A stretch of DNA of 64,000 nucleotides from Mesobacillus persicus (lineage in GTDB: Bacteria > Bacillota > Bacilli > Bacillales > Cytobacillaceae), in the NCBI RefSeq assembly GCF_900109925.1, contig NZ_FOBW01000011.1, positions 1 through 64,000 on the forward strand. Reading direction: 5' to 3'. Shown piece after piece: positions 53,018 to 63,172 of the stretch. Below the pieces are notes generated by a model. It searched no databases and was not told the origin of the DNA. It saw only the letters and a program-made list of their open reading frames with translations. The position numbers and the translations under genes are program-made. Numbering within the stretch: the first letter of the stretch is position 1; each line of letters opens with the position of its first letter.

Positions 53018-53647
53018 TTATCCCACCATTCCCATTAGATATACAACTGTAAAGATAAATACCCACACCACATCAATAAAGTGCCAGTAAAGACTTGCTA
53101 CATAAAACTTTGGTGCATTATAAAGGCTTAGTCCACGCTTAGCATTTCGAATCATCAAGCTTATAATCCATAAAAGACCGAAAGCAACGTGAGCCCCATG
53201 GAAACCTACAAGAGTATAAAAAGCAGAACCAAATGCACTACTTGTAAAAGTATGATTATATTCATGTACATAATGATTAAACTCGTAAATTTCTAAGCCA
53301 AGGAAAGTAAGACCCAATAATACAGTTATTCCAAGCCAAAGCTGCATCTTTTTGAAGGCAAAGTTTTTCATATGGTACATTGCATATACACTTGTCAATG
53401 AACTAGTTAAAAGCAGCATCGTCATTAAGAATACAAGCGGCATTTCAAATAGGTCCTTCGCAAGATAATGGTCTCCTGTAGGAACCTTATCTTTCAACGC
53501 AAGATAGGTTGCGAAGAGGGAAGCAAATAGTACCGTTTCTCCTCCTAAAAAGAACCAAAAGCCTAAAAATTTATTTTTCGCTTCAAGGGTGGCTTTCTCA
53601 GGCGACGCAGGCCAGGTCTCATTCGTCATTTTTTCTTCAGCGTGCAT
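53018..53647 (-). CDS. ctaE: Cytochrome caa3 oxidase subunit III
   Basis: Heptahelical-family subunit III with five visible helices in 209 residues. Conserved parts include FFLGGETVLFASLFATYL and GFHGAHVAFGLLWI, and YWHFIDVVWVFIFTVVYL near the C-terminus. Its ATG shares one base with the ctaD stop, so it is coupled. It stabilises the catalytic core. Confidence 0.97.
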   Translation of the reverse strand: MHAEEKMTNETWPASPEKATLEAKNKFLGFWFFLGGETVLFASLFATYLALKDKVPTGDHYLAKDLFEMPLVFLMTMLLLTSSLTSVYAMYHMKNFAFKKMQLWLGITVLLGLTFLGLEIYEFNHYVHEYNHTFTSSAFGSAFYTLVGFHGAHVAFGLLWIISLMIRNAKRGLSLYNAPKFYVASLYWHFIDVVWVFIFTVVYLMGMVG

Positions 53648-55515
53648 TATGCCTTTCCCCCCTTATCTTTGTCATCAATTAAATCTTCTTTATGGATATG
53701 GAAACCATGGTCGTCCTTGATTGAACGTACGAGCATTGATAGTAAAGTAATTGCCATTCCAACAACCAATACTGGTAGTCCCCAAGCGTAATCTACACGG
53801 TACATCGCACCAAAGGCAGCAATGAACAATCCTAATGAAATCATGAATGGAATAAATGAACTATTTGGCATATGGATATCTCCAAGCGGTTCAGCAGGAG
53901 TCATCTCTTTCTTACCTTCCATCTTTTCAATCCAGTAAGCATCCAAACCACGAACTAAAGGAAGCTGCTTGAAGTTATAGAATGGTGGTGGTGAAGAAAT
54001 CGCCCATTCAAGAGTACGTCCATCGCCCCATGGATCATTACCAACCTTAACATTCTTCACGCTAGTGATGACAATATTCCATAATAGAACGATGACGGCT
54101 ACAGCCATAAAGAAAGCCCCAATAGTGGAAACCAAGTTACCGATTTCCAAACCTTGGTTAGGTAAGAAAGTGAAGATACGACGTGGCATCCCCATCAAAC
54201 CAAGGAAGTGTTGAATAAAGAATGTTAAATGGAAGCCGATTAAGAATAACCAGAACGTGATTTTTCCTAAAAACTCATCTAACATCGTACCAAACATTTT
54301 TGGCCAGTAATAATGGGTACCTGCTAAAAGTGAAAGCACGACCCCTCCAATAATAACGTAGTGGAAGTGAGCTACTACAAAGTACGTATCATGGTATTGA
54401 TAGTCAGCAGCTGCTACTGCTAGCATAACCCCTGTTACCCCACCTGCGACAAAGGATGGCACAAACGCAACAGCGTACATCATTGGTGTAGTGAATTTAA
54501 TGCTTCCTCCCCACATCGTGAAGAGCCAGTTAAAGATCTTAATCCCAGTAGGGACAGCAATGGCCATAGTAGCAACGGCAAAAATTGCATTTGCAATTGG
54601 TCCTAAACCAGTTGTGAACATGTGGTGAGCCCAAACCATGAACCCTAAAAATCCAATTAATACAGTGGCAAAAACCATTGAAGAATATCCAAACAAACGC
54701 TTTCTAGAGAATGTAGAAATAATATCTGAGAAAATCCCGAAAGCTGGTAAAACTAGAATATAAACTTCAGGGTGTCCGAAAATCCAGAATAAGTGCTCCC
54801 AGATAACTGTATTCCCACCCATGGTGTGATCAAAGAAATTTGAACCAAATAAACGATCAAACATCATAAAGAATAAACCGACTGTTAATGCTGGGAATGC
54901 GAATAAAATTAATGCCGATGCAACAAATGTAGTCCATGTAAATAACGGCATTCTCATATACGTCATACCCGGAGCACGCATATTAATAATTGTTACAAGG
55001 AAGTTAATCCCCGCAATCAATGTACCTGCACCAGAAATCTGTAATCCAAGTGCATAAAAGTCGATTCCATGACCTTCTGAAGCAAGTGACAGTGAAGCAT
55101 ACGAAGTCCAACCTGCATCAGGAGCTCCACCTAGGAACCATGAAAGATTTAGAAAAACTCCTCCAAAGAAAAACAACCAAAAACCTAAAGAATTTAAGAA
55201 TGGAAAAGCAACGTCCCGAGCGCCAATTTGTAATGGTACGATTGCATTCATAAATGCAAATAACAGTGGCATTGCCGCAAGGAAAATCATCGTTGTTCCA
55301 TGCATTGTTAATACTTCATTATAGAAGCCTGCGCTTACAAAATTATTATCTGGAATAGCTAGCTGAATGCGGATCACCATAGCTTCTAATCCACCGAGAA
55401 TAAAGAAGAATCCGCCGGCTATTAAGTATAGGATCGCGATTTTTTTATGGTCAACAGTGGTTAAGTAGTCCCATATTACAGCGCCTACCCCTTTTTTTTG
55501 AGCATAGGTACTCAC
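53647..55515 (-). CDS. ctaD: Cytochrome caa3 oxidase subunit I
   Basis: Catalytic subunit that reduces O2 at the haem a3-CuB centre and pumps protons. Seen: low-spin haem ligand region MHGTTMIF, the CuB/cross-linked Tyr motif GHPEVYILVLPAFG, WAHHMFT with the two CuB His, and HFHYVIIGG with the haem a and a3 His. The 622 residues are as in B. subtilis. It starts at GTG behind GGAGGT. It is followed without gap by ctaE. Confidence 0.99.
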   Translation of the reverse strand: MSTYAQKKGVGAVIWDYLTTVDHKKIAILYLIAGGFFFILGGLEAMVIRIQLAIPDNNFVSAGFYNEVLTMHGTTMIFLAAMPLLFAFMNAIVPLQIGARDVAFPFLNSLGFWLFFFGGVFLNLSWFLGGAPDAGWTSYASLSLASEGHGIDFYALGLQISGAGTLIAGINFLVTIINMRAPGMTYMRMPLFTWTTFVASALILFAFPALTVGLFFMMFDRLFGSNFFDHTMGGNTVIWEHLFWIFGHPEVYILVLPAFGIFSDIISTFSRKRLFGYSSMVFATVLIGFLGFMVWAHHMFTTGLGPIANAIFAVATMAIAVPTGIKIFNWLFTMWGGSIKFTTPMMYAVAFVPSFVAGGVTGVMLAVAAADYQYHDTYFVVAHFHYVIIGGVVLSLLAGTHYYWPKMFGTMLDEFLGKITFWLFLIGFHLTFFIQHFLGLMGMPRRIFTFLPNQGLEIGNLVSTIGAFFMAVAVIVLLWNIVITSVKNVKVGNDPWGDGRTLEWAISSPPPFYNFKQLPLVRGLDAYWIEKMEGKKEMTPAEPLGDIHMPNSSFIPFMISLGLFIAAFGAMYRVDYAWGLPVLVVGMAITLLSMLVRSIKDDHGFHIHKEDLIDDKDKGGKA

Positions 55516-55540
55516 AATTTTACCTCCATTTCTTCCCCTG

Positions 55541-56608
55541 TTATTCTTGAACTTTTAAGCCCATCAAGTATTGAGTAACGGCATCAATTTCCTCATCTGA
55601 TAAGTTATATTTACCAGTCATCTTATTTCCTGGCTTATATTCTTCAGGATCTTTTAGCCAATTCTTAATATTTTCTTCATTATTTTCTAGGATACCTGCA
55701 ACAAGTGTGCGATTCCCAAAGTCTGTTAAGTTAGGACCCATACGTGCTTGCTCAGGAGTTGTGTTTGCAGGTGTAACTGCGTGACAACCAATACAGCTAT
55801 TATTAAAGACTTCCTGACCAGCTTGAGCTGTTGCAGTTTCAGCTTGAACAGGTTCTGTTACATTTTGCATATCTGCTACCCACTGATCGAATTCAGCACG
55901 TGGAAGTGCTTTTACTTTGAAATCCATTAATGCATGTGAAGGACCACAAAGCTCTGCACATTTTCCGTAGAAAATCCCCCCAGCTTCGTCAGCCTTTGTT
56001 TGGTCAAATTCAAGCCAGAACTTGTTTACATTATCCGTGTTTGTATCCATTTTTCCACCAACAGGAGGAATCCAGAACGAGTGCTTAACGTCTGAAGCCT
56101 TTAAATTAAAGTAAACCTTTTCACCAGTTGGCACGATTAAATCCTGACTGGTAACAATCTCTTCATTTGGATACTCAAATTCCCACCAATATAAATTGGC
56201 ACGTACATTTACGATTAGCGCCTCAGATTCACCCTCTTCAGCTTTCTGATCCATCTCAGATACATCTGCAAGTTTAAACGTTGCAGAAACAGTTGGAACA
56301 GCAAGAACGACTAATAATAGAATCGGGATAACCGTCCATATTATTTCTAACGTGTGACTTCCCTCAACTTGCTTTGGAATTTCATCTTCACTTTTCCGGC
56401 GAAAACGAACCATAACCAAAATAAATATTATTGCTACTACAACAATTACCCCTACCATGATTGCAGTGCTGAGCACCATCAAATCATATTGGATTTGCGC
56501 AACCTCACCTGCCGGTTGTAACGCGGACAGAAAAGGTTCTCCACATCCGGCCAATAGTGCTACGACCGCTAACAATGGTAGCAAACGCCATTTACCTAGC
56601 CTTTTCAT
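55541..56608 (-). CDS. ctaC: Cytochrome caa3 oxidase subunit II with fused cytochrome c
   Basis: Lipoprotein subunit (lipobox LLAGC, Cys22) with two transmembrane helices and a CuA domain (GKCAELCGPSHALMDF). A C-terminal cytochrome c domain carries CIGCH haem attachment and a later Met (GNKMTG) as ligand. The fused haem domain defines the oxidase as caa3-type. The 355-residue length is typical. It starts at ATG after AGAGGGG, is the first gene of ctaCDEF, and follows ctaB by 138 bp. Confidence 0.99.
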   Translation of the reverse strand: MKRLGKWRLLPLLAVVALLAGCGEPFLSALQPAGEVAQIQYDLMVLSTAIMVGVIVVVAIIFILVMVRFRRKSEDEIPKQVEGSHTLEIIWTVIPILLLVVLAVPTVSATFKLADVSEMDQKAEEGESEALIVNVRANLYWWEFEYPNEEIVTSQDLIVPTGEKVYFNLKASDVKHSFWIPPVGGKMDTNTDNVNKFWLEFDQTKADEAGGIFYGKCAELCGPSHALMDFKVKALPRAEFDQWVADMQNVTEPVQAETATAQAGQEVFNNSCIGCHAVTPANTTPEQARMGPNLTDFGNRTLVAGILENNEENIKNWLKDPEEYKPGNKMTGKYNLSDEEIDAVTQYLMGLKVQE

Positions 56609-56746
56609 AGATTTTTAAACCCCTCTTTCTTATAAAATTCATTAAATAATTCTGAATAAAATATGGATAAATCCTCCCCATAGTTTACGGAGAGAATGGC
56701 CCAGCAAACTTAAAAACTTAGTATAGTGAAAAAAATATTAGCCACT

Positions 56747-57685
56747 TTATATGAGTGTGACAATTACCATAGCAACAAATAAAATCGTTAAGTATTGTAA
56801 TGAATAGACAAACATCAATTTTGCCCATTTAATATCATCTTTAAATTTCCGAGCAAAAACACCTAAGAATAACCACCCTACATTAAGTAACGAGGCAATA
56901 ACTATGAAGGTCACTCCTAGTTCTGTAAGTAAGAACGGCAGCGGGAGAAGAGCAATAATCCAAAGCATAATCGATTTCTTTGTCTTTTCAAACCCTTTTA
57001 CTACAGGAAGCATGGGAATACCAGCAGCACGGTACTCCTCCACTCTCCTCATTGCAAGCGCATAAAAATGTGGAGGCTGCCAGATAAACATGATTAAAAA
57101 CAGCACCCAGGCCATTAGATCAAGATTAGCATCTACTGCTGCCCACCCGATTAATGGAGGTACCGCTCCGGATATACTCCCAACAATCGTGTTGGATACG
57201 TAAAGACGCTTTGACCACAAACTATACAGAACAACATAGCTAAAGACCCCAATCAGCCCGATTATACCAGCTGTAACAGTGGTCATAAATAAAAGTATGG
57301 AACCAACACCAATGAATAAGAAACCAAGTAACGCCACTTTTCCCGGTTGGATTTTACCTGTGACAGTAGGTCTACCTTTCGTTCTTTCCATTAAGGGGTC
57401 AATATCACGGTCTATATAATTATTTAAACTACATGAGCCAGCAATTATTAAAGAAGATCCTATCAATGTTAAAAAGACGATATCTAAGTTTCCTAAGAAC
57501 CGCATGCCACTAAAATGCAATGCAAGCCATAGTCCAGTAAATGTTGTAATTGCATTCGAATTGACAATCCCGACTTTAATCAAAGCAAGAAAATCTTTAA
57601 ATGCTGTTGTCTCAGACACACTTGCGTTCAATGCCTGCTGGTTCCCGTCCATAACAGCTTCATTAAAAACCTTAGGACTCGACAT
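56747..57685 (-). CDS. ctaB: Protohaem IX farnesyltransferase (haem O synthase)
   Basis: UbiA-superfamily integral membrane enzyme attaching a farnesyl group to haem B. The prenyl-diphosphate-binding Asp motifs [15 protein letters not shown] and the later DDIKWAK region are visible, with about eight to nine helices. The 312 residues are typical. It starts at ATG after GGAGGAGAGG. It supplies haem O to CtaA, encoded divergently across a long control region. Confidence 0.96.
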   Translation of the reverse strand: MSSPKVFNEAVMDGNQQALNASVSETTAFKDFLALIKVGIVNSNAITTFTGLWLALHFSGMRFLGNLDIVFLTLIGSSLIIAGSCSLNNYIDRDIDPLMERTKGRPTVTGKIQPGKVALLGFLFIGVGSILLFMTTVTAGIIGLIGVFSYVVLYSLWSKRLYVSNTIVGSISGAVPPLIGWAAVDANLDLMAWVLFLIMFIWQPPHFYALAMRRVEEYRAAGIPMLPVVKGFEKTKKSIMLWIIALLPLPFLLTELGVTFIVIASLLNVGWLFLGVFARKFKDDIKWAKLMFVYSLQYLTILFVAMVIVTLI

Positions 57686-58309
57686 TCCCTCTCCTCCTTC
57701 ATCATTAAATTCTTATTCTAATTCAACCGTTTAAATTAATCTAGATTTGATGTCTTTTTTTTGCACCTTTTCCACTATTTACACTGTAGAAAAGGTATTA
57801 AATGTTTGTGTAGGAAAATAAACTCTCTTGTTGTATATTAAATCACACTTTACACTTTTTTTGTGTACTTTTTTTGAACAAATTGCAATGTTTTATTCAA
57901 AAGAAGTGATGAATGCCTTAGTTTAAAAGGATTTCAACATTTCTACCTGATGGTTTCTGTATCCAACCAAGTTCGAGCCATCTACTAGATCTTCACTTAA
58001 TATATTTATTAACGTATATAGATTATTATCCTCAAGAAATTATCCTTCGCTTTTCATTTCATTTATATTTCTACCAAATTCGTTGGAATGAATCAATTAT
58101 TTTGCCTAAATATTCAGGCATTTTTTGAGTATTGAATAATAGGAGCATATTGTGTAGTATCGATTAGGGGCCAATACTGCTTTCTGTCTTTTTATGAAAA
58201 AATCAGTTATGATAGATTCGAATTACCCACTTTAAGACCCATCATCATTATACTTGTCTAGGAATTATATGACAACTTATCCAACTTTTAAACAAGCAGG
58301 TGAACTTTA
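57686..58309. other. Divergent control region ctaB / ctaA
   Basis: This 624-bp AT-rich region has no supported gene. It contains a CCTTTTC/GAAAAGG inverted repeat (about 57767-57797), T-rich tracts with TTTGTGT, and a possible TTGAGT-N17-TATTGT promoter towards ctaA (58125-58153). In B. subtilis this region binds ResD; I did not find an unambiguous ResD site. Confidence 0.55.
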
Positions 58310-59278
58310 TTGAAACGCTCTTTGAAATGGCTGGCTGTCTTAACTACAATTGGTATGCTTTTTGTTCTCCTCGGCGGGGCGCTTGTCACAAAAACTGAAT
58401 CTGGGATGGGCTGCGGACGTTCATGGCCACTTTGCAATGGGGAACTTGTTCCAACAGATATCACTCCAGAGTTAGTCATTGAACTTGCCCATCGTCTAGT
58501 ATCAGGTGCGCTAGGAATTATGGTTCTCATTCTCGCAATTTGGTCTTGGAAAGCGATTGGTCATATTCGCGAAACAAAATTTTTAGCGTTCTTATCTTTC
58601 TTTTTTATCTTACTCCAAGGTCTTATCGGTGCGGCTGCTGTAATATGGGGTCAAAATGACTTTGTCTTAGCAATTCATTTCGGAATTTCACTTATATCCT
58701 TTGCAGCAGTGTTTCTATTGACCTTACTGATTTTTGAGGTAGATAAAAAATTCAATGCAGAGAAGGTCATTATCGACAAGCGTATGACCACTCACATCAT
58801 TGGAATTACCGTTTATAGCTTTATTGTTGTTTATACAGGAGCACTTGTTAGACACACCAACGCGAGCCTTGTTTGTCCAGACTGGCCACTATGTGTAAAC
58901 TCTACCCCGGGTTTACCTGAAAATTTATATCAATGGGTACAGATGGGACATCGGGCAGCAGCAGGTTTAATCTTTATTTGGATTGCCTATGCAACATTTT
59001 TAGCAATTCGTAATTATAAACACCAAAGAGTTGTTTATTGGTCGTGGATTATAGCCTTTATTTTAGTATCACTTCAAGTGATTTCTGGGGCATTAGTTAT
59101 CTTTTCAAGGCTTAATCTTTATATTGCACTTGGACATGCTTTCTTTATTTCCTGCCTGTTTGGCGTCCTCAGTTACCTAATCTTACTGGTGTCTAGGAAT
59201 AAAAAAAATTCACAATCTCTCTCAAAGCCAAATGCATTTGAGCAAGAAGAACGTAAGACTGTTCCCCCTGCTCAATAA
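58310..59278 (+). CDS. ctaA: Haem A synthase CtaA
   Basis: Membrane enzyme converting haem O to haem A. Four conserved haem-ligand histidines are present, in [26 protein letters not shown] and ALGHAFFIS. There are two Cys pairs in extracytoplasmic loops (CGRSWPLC and CPDWPLC). The 322-residue protein has eight helices. It starts at TTG ([11 protein letters not shown]) after AGGTGAAC. It is divergent to ctaB. Unlike B. subtilis, the next gene is ftsW rather than pycA. Confidence 0.97.
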   Translation: MKRSLKWLAVLTTIGMLFVLLGGALVTKTESGMGCGRSWPLCNGELVPTDITPELVIELAHRLVSGALGIMVLILAIWSWKAIGHIRETKFLAFLSFFFILLQGLIGAAAVIWGQNDFVLAIHFGISLISFAAVFLLTLLIFEVDKKFNAEKVIIDKRMTTHIIGITVYSFIVVYTGALVRHTNASLVCPDWPLCVNSTPGLPENLYQWVQMGHRAAAGLIFIWIAYATFLAIRNYKHQRVVYWSWIIAFILVSLQVISGALVIFSRLNLYIALGHAFFISCLFGVLSYLILLVSRNKKNSQSLSKPNAFEQEERKTVPPAQ

Positions 59279-59339
59279 AGATGGTTCCGCGAAAAGCGTG
59301 TATTTTGACGACGATAGTCACCCTATTAGTAGATTAAAG

Positions 59340-59376
59340 AAAAAGAAGCGACAGATTCATCTGCCGCTTCTTTTTT
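59340..59376 (+). terminator. Terminator after ctaA
   Basis: Stem AAAAAGAAGCG-A-CAGA / TCTG-C-CGCTTCTTTTT with a 4-nt loop. It may serve both convergent genes. Confidence 0.88.
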
Positions 59377-59448
59377 ACCTTATTGTACTCACCAGGGCTA
59401 TTTCGCTCCAATCCCCCTAGTATCACTTTTGGCCCCAGTGTTTTTTTA

Positions 59449-60651
59449 TCAGGATTTTACCCTATAAACAGTATTCCTTGGCTCTCGCGAAGGAACAGGG
59501 GTAGGTTTAGGTTCTTTTGTCTTTTTATATTTCTCTTCATAATGAACAAACATAGAAACGTTAACTAATATCCCTACAGCAATCGCCATTTGAAGAAGGG
59601 ATGAACCCCCATAGCTTACAAATGGAAGGGGAACTCCGGTTAACGGGATAACTCCGGTGGCTCCGCCGAGGTTTACAAAAGACTGGATTCCAATCATGCT
59701 CGAAATACCTATTGCTAGTAAACTTCCAAATGGATCTTTACATCTGAGCCCAATATAAATCCCTCTTAAAACAAGATAACCAAGGCACAAGAGGACAAAG
59801 CCCACTCCAAAGATACCTAGTTCTTCAGAGATGATTGCAATGATAAAATCTGTGTGAGCCTCGGGTAGATAGCCAAGCTTTTGAACACTTTGGCCTAGCC
59901 CTAGACCATTTACCCCACCAGAACCAATGGCATAATATGAATTTGCTAGCTGATAGCCAGACTTTAACTCGTCGGCAAACGGATCACTATAAGAGGTTAG
60001 TCGGTTCAGCCTTGTTTCAGAAAAGATTTCATCCTTCATTATGAGGGATGCCGGAGCTATAAGGCACATAATAATCATAACAAGTTTAATGATATTTTTG
60101 AGATTCATTCCGGAAGATACAATAATTGATCCTGCAATCAGAAAAATAATACCAGCTGTTCCAAAATCAGGCTGTATGGCTACGAGAAGGAAAACAATTG
60201 CTAGATAAAACAGGGGCGGCGCTACTCCTCTGTCGAACTCATTGATATAAGACTGTTTTTTTGAATAAACAGCGGATAGATAAATAATGACACTGAGCTT
60301 GGCAAATTCAGCAGGTTGGATACTTCTAGCGCCAAGTTCAATCCAACTTAGTGCATTATTCGCTACCTTACCGACAATAAAAAGTACCGCTAATCCTACA
60401 AGTGAAATAACGACCATTGGCAAAAGAAATTTTGTACTTTTCATTGCCTTATATGGTATGAGTGCTGCAATTATGAAAAAGACTAAAGCAATAAGTAGAT
60501 TAAATTTCTGTTTTTCATAAAAAAAATCACTTGGCACTTCATATCGTGTCACTAGGCTTGCACTGTATACCATCACTAGTCCAAACAAAGACAAGAGGGT
60601 AACAACAATGATCAAAGAATAATCATATGACTTAAATATTTTTTTTAACAT
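59449..60651 (-). CDS. ftsW: Cell division SEDS glycosyltransferase FtsW
   Basis: SEDS-family peptidoglycan polymerase of the divisome, partner of PBP2B. The 400 residues have about ten helices and motifs MVYSAS, IQPDFGTAGI, LPEAHTDFIIAI and PLTGVPLPFVSYGGSS. A cytoplasmic tail (EEKYKKTKEPKPTPVPSREP) is longer than in SpoVE. The location next to ylaN identifies it as ftsW. It starts at ATG after GGGGAAGAG. Confidence 0.95.
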   Translation of the reverse strand: MLKKIFKSYDYSLIIVVTLLSLFGLVMVYSASLVTRYEVPSDFFYEKQKFNLLIALVFFIIAALIPYKAMKSTKFLLPMVVISLVGLAVLFIVGKVANNALSWIELGARSIQPAEFAKLSVIIYLSAVYSKKQSYINEFDRGVAPPLFYLAIVFLLVAIQPDFGTAGIIFLIAGSIIVSSGMNLKNIIKLVMIIMCLIAPASLIMKDEIFSETRLNRLTSYSDPFADELKSGYQLANSYYAIGSGGVNGLGLGQSVQKLGYLPEAHTDFIIAIISEELGIFGVGFVLLCLGYLVLRGIYIGLRCKDPFGSLLAIGISSMIGIQSFVNLGGATGVIPLTGVPLPFVSYGGSSLLQMAIAVGILVNVSMFVHYEEKYKKTKEPKPTPVPSREPRNTVYRVKS

Positions 60652-60731
60652 CGTCTCTTCCCCATCTTCTATGTTGTATTATGTATTCTAATTAAAACCA
60701 TGAAAGTCCTGCATTTAGGGGAGGAAAGTTT

Positions 60732-60771
60732 AAAAAAACTCAAACAATTCTCTAGAACTGTTTGAGTTTTT
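60732..60771 (-). terminator. Terminator after ylaN
   Basis: Stem ACTCAAACA/TGTTTGAGT with an AT-rich loop and T runs on both sides. Confidence 0.85.
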
Positions 60772-60777
60772 GTAATC

Positions 60778-61062
60778 TTATTTTCTAGTCGAAGCTTCAT
60801 GAAGTGCGGACAGTTCTCTTTCTAATTCACCAAGTAAGGATTTCCCTTCCGCTTCTTCTATCAAGCCAAGTCGAACTGCAAAATCTATTTCCCTTGATAA
60901 GCCAAACATTTGCGTGTCCAAAACTTCTTCATAGAGAGGGCATTGGGGCATAGTAAGGTTATCCATTTGCACTTTTATTAGCTTTAATATTTTATCAGCG
61001 TCAGCCTTTAGTAAGGCCTGGGCTTTCTCTTGATGATTAATAATCATTTCAGACGCCAACAT
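60778..61062 (-). CDS. ylaN: YlaN family protein
   Basis: Small helical cytoplasmic protein of 94 residues. The YlaN signature [20 protein letters not shown] is at about 38-57. In B. subtilis it is needed under iron limitation and has been linked to Fur control (reported as a Fur antirepressor). It starts at ATG after GGGGGGATCA, downstream of a TTGCAT-N17-TAAAAT promoter. Confidence 0.93.
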   Translation of the reverse strand: MLASEMIINHQEKAQALLKADADKILKLIKVQMDNLTMPQCPLYEEVLDTQMFGLSREIDFAVRLGLIEEAEGKSLLGELERELSALHEASTRK

Positions 61063-61103
61063 TGATCCCCCCGTTTCCGAGCTTTAACCAATCCTATCTA
61101 TAA

Positions 61104-61132
61104 ATTTTACTCTTTACTGTGCAAAAATGCAA
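61104..61132 (-). promoter_or_regulatory. Sigma-A promoter of ylaN
   Basis: Minus strand: TTGCAT (61132-61127), 17-nt spacer, TAAAAT (61109-61104), about 42 bp before the start codon. Confidence 0.6.
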
Positions 61133-61175
61133 GAATAATAAGGATTCCGAAAATATGCAAATCTAATTTAAGAAA

Positions 61176-61204
61176 ATGACAATTATAGCAATTAAAGATA
61201 TACT
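61176..61204 (+). promoter_or_regulatory. Sigma-A promoter of ylaL
   Basis: ATGACA (61176-61181), 17-nt spacer, TATACT (61199-61204), about 34 bp before the start codon. Confidence 0.5.
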
Positions 61205-61237
61205 TGTTTGGAATAACTTTATTGGGGAGGGAACCAA

Positions 61238-61735
61238 TTGGAAACGATTATTCCTATTACAGGCAAAGTCAATTATCAGATAACCCTAGACCCAGGTGTT
61301 TGGATATTCGATGATCGAAAAGTAGAGTTGGATACATATTTTCAAAGAACCGAAGAGCAAGATAATGAACTTGAAAAATATACTAAGTCCATCTCCAAAC
61401 ACTGGGACCGGGAAATCATGGAAGGCGCAGTCTTTCCACCTACACTCAAAAGCGAACGAAAATTTGAGAAGCAAAGACTACTTGAAGGTTCATTCGGGAT
61501 TCCATTTAAATCTTTTCTGCTTAATGCAGAGCCTCATGATAACGCTAAAACACTCCTCATTAAGCATGCGGCTGGTGAGTCGGAAATGCCACTCAGCGAA
61601 GCCTTAGAGCTTATCCTAGGGTTTTCTAAAGAAGGGAAGCCATTAAAGGACGATGGGCCTGTCCATGTTTATTATGGTGACGGTTCCAACCAACAGACTC
61701 CAATTACAGGAGTTAAACAATTTATAATAAAATAG
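61238..61735 (+). CDS. ylaL: Conserved hypothetical protein YlaL
   Basis: A 165-residue soluble protein without a recognisable catalytic motif. It matches the YlaL family by position next to ylaK and ylaN and by composition. It has N-terminal beta strands (VNYQITLDPGVWIFDDRKVEL), an acidic helical segment, and a compact C-terminal half ending in GVKQFIIK. It starts at TTG (METIIPITGK) behind GGGGAGGG. Function unknown. Confidence 0.75.
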   Translation: METIIPITGKVNYQITLDPGVWIFDDRKVELDTYFQRTEEQDNELEKYTKSISKHWDREIMEGAVFPPTLKSERKFEKQRLLEGSFGIPFKSFLLNAEPHDNAKTLLIKHAAGESEMPLSEALELILGFSKEGKPLKDDGPVHVYYGDGSNQQTPITGVKQFIIK

Positions 61736-61753
61736 CGGGCGATAAAAGCCCGC
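61731..61753. terminator. Hairpin between ylaL and ylaK
   Basis: Perfect stem AGCGGGC/GCCCGCT with a 7-nt loop between convergent genes. T runs are short on both strands, so termination is moderate. Confidence 0.6.
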
Positions 61754-63091
61754 TTATTTCAAGAGGTCTGCTGCAAGTTGTGCCAATGCAGACCTCTCTC
61801 CTTTTATTAGTTTAACGTGGCCAGCAATCTGTTGCCCCTTAAATTTCTCGACCACATATGTAAGTCCATTGTTATATGCGTCGAGGTATGGATGATCAAT
61901 TTGATCAGGGTCGCCCATTAGCACAATCTTACTTCGTTCCCCTACACGTGTTAAGATGGTTTTTACTTCATGTTTTGTTAGGTTCTGAGCCTCGTCAATA
62001 ATGATAAATTGTTCAGGGATGCTTCTGCCCCTAATATAGGTAAGGGCTTCAACTTCAATTGAACCCATCCCCGCCAAGATGGCATCCAGTTCACCAGGTT
62101 TTTTTGTATTAAACAAAAACTCGAGATTATCAAAAATCGGTTGCATCCATGGCCTGAGCTTTTCTTGTTTTTCTCCCGGTAGGAATCCCAGGTCTTTGCC
62201 AACAGGAACGATTGGACGGGCAACAAATAACTTTTTATACTCCCCTAAATCTTCGGTTTGAAATAGCCCTGTTGCTAGTGTAAGTAATGTTTTCCCTGTG
62301 CCTGCCCTTCCAGTTAAGGTGACTAACGGGATATCGTCTCTTAACAAGAGCTCAAGTGCCATAATCTGCTGAACATTCCTTGCTCTAATCCCCCATATCT
62401 GTTTACCCTCATGGTCAAAAACCAATTTCTTCATTTTTGTTTTTTTCTTGTCCACCATCCCAATCGCCGAAGATGAACTACCGAGGCTGTCTTTTAGGAT
62501 GACGAATTGGTTCGAATATAGCTTGTAACCGGGAATCTCAGATAGTGCCAGCTCCCCATTTACGTAAAATCGGTTTAAAGTTTCCGCATCCACATAAATT
62601 TCTTCAAAACCAGTGTAAAGACCATCCATCTCCACCACTCTATCACTGAGGAAATCCTCTGAGGTAAGTCCGATAGCATCCGCCTTAACCCTTACCAATG
62701 CATCCTTACTTACAAGGATAACTGGCCGGCCAACCTCTTTTGTTTGTTCCTCTAGTGAAAGATTTTTGGCAACCGCAAGAATTCTGTTATCATTTGTTTT
62801 TTCAACAAAGACCTCTTGAAGCTGATGGAACGAGCGGTGATTCAATTCAATTCTTAGTGTACCGCCGTTTTCAAGATGGATTTTTTCATGAAGCTTACCT
62901 GTTTCTCTTAGTCCGTCAATAATTCTGGAAACCTGCCTGGCATTCCGACCAATCTCGTCCATATACCGTTTTTTAGAATCGACTTCTTCTAGGACCACAG
63001 CCGGAATTACTACTTCGTTATCTTGGAAAGAAAAAATTGCGTATGGATCCTGTAGCAGGACATTCGTATCAAGTACATATATTTTTGTCAA
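61754..63091 (-). CDS. ylaK: PhoH family ATPase with PIN domain (YlaK)
   Basis: PIN-PhoH fusion protein of about 445 residues. The N-terminal PIN nuclease-like domain (YVLDTNVLLQDP, then DSKKR and TNDNRILAVA with conserved acids, about 1-140) is followed by an ATPase domain with Walker A LTGRAGTGKTLL and Walker B FIIIDEAQNLT. Such proteins are thought to be RNA helicase/RNases. The start is TTG 63091 (MTKIYVLDTN), seven bases after GGGAGG; an upstream GTG is part of that box. Confidence 0.93.
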   Translation of the reverse strand: MTKIYVLDTNVLLQDPYAIFSFQDNEVVIPAVVLEEVDSKKRYMDEIGRNARQVSRIIDGLRETGKLHEKIHLENGGTLRIELNHRSFHQLQEVFVEKTNDNRILAVAKNLSLEEQTKEVGRPVILVSKDALVRVKADAIGLTSEDFLSDRVVEMDGLYTGFEEIYVDAETLNRFYVNGELALSEIPGYKLYSNQFVILKDSLGSSSSAIGMVDKKKTKMKKLVFDHEGKQIWGIRARNVQQIMALELLLRDDIPLVTLTGRAGTGKTLLTLATGLFQTEDLGEYKKLFVARPIVPVGKDLGFLPGEKQEKLRPWMQPIFDNLEFLFNTKKPGELDAILAGMGSIEVEALTYIRGRSIPEQFIIIDEAQNLTKHEVKTILTRVGERSKIVLMGDPDQIDHPYLDAYNNGLTYVVEKFKGQQIAGHVKLIKGERSALAQLAADLLK

Positions 63092-63172
63092 AATCTTGCC
63101 TCCCACCTTCTTGTTTTTCTGGCGCCGCTAACATCACCATCAGCAGAGACTTTGGTAAAATATATGTTTTCC

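Noticed and set aside
59232-59420. A 62-codon frame after ctaA
   Set aside because: It overlaps the ctaA end in another frame and runs through the terminator stem.
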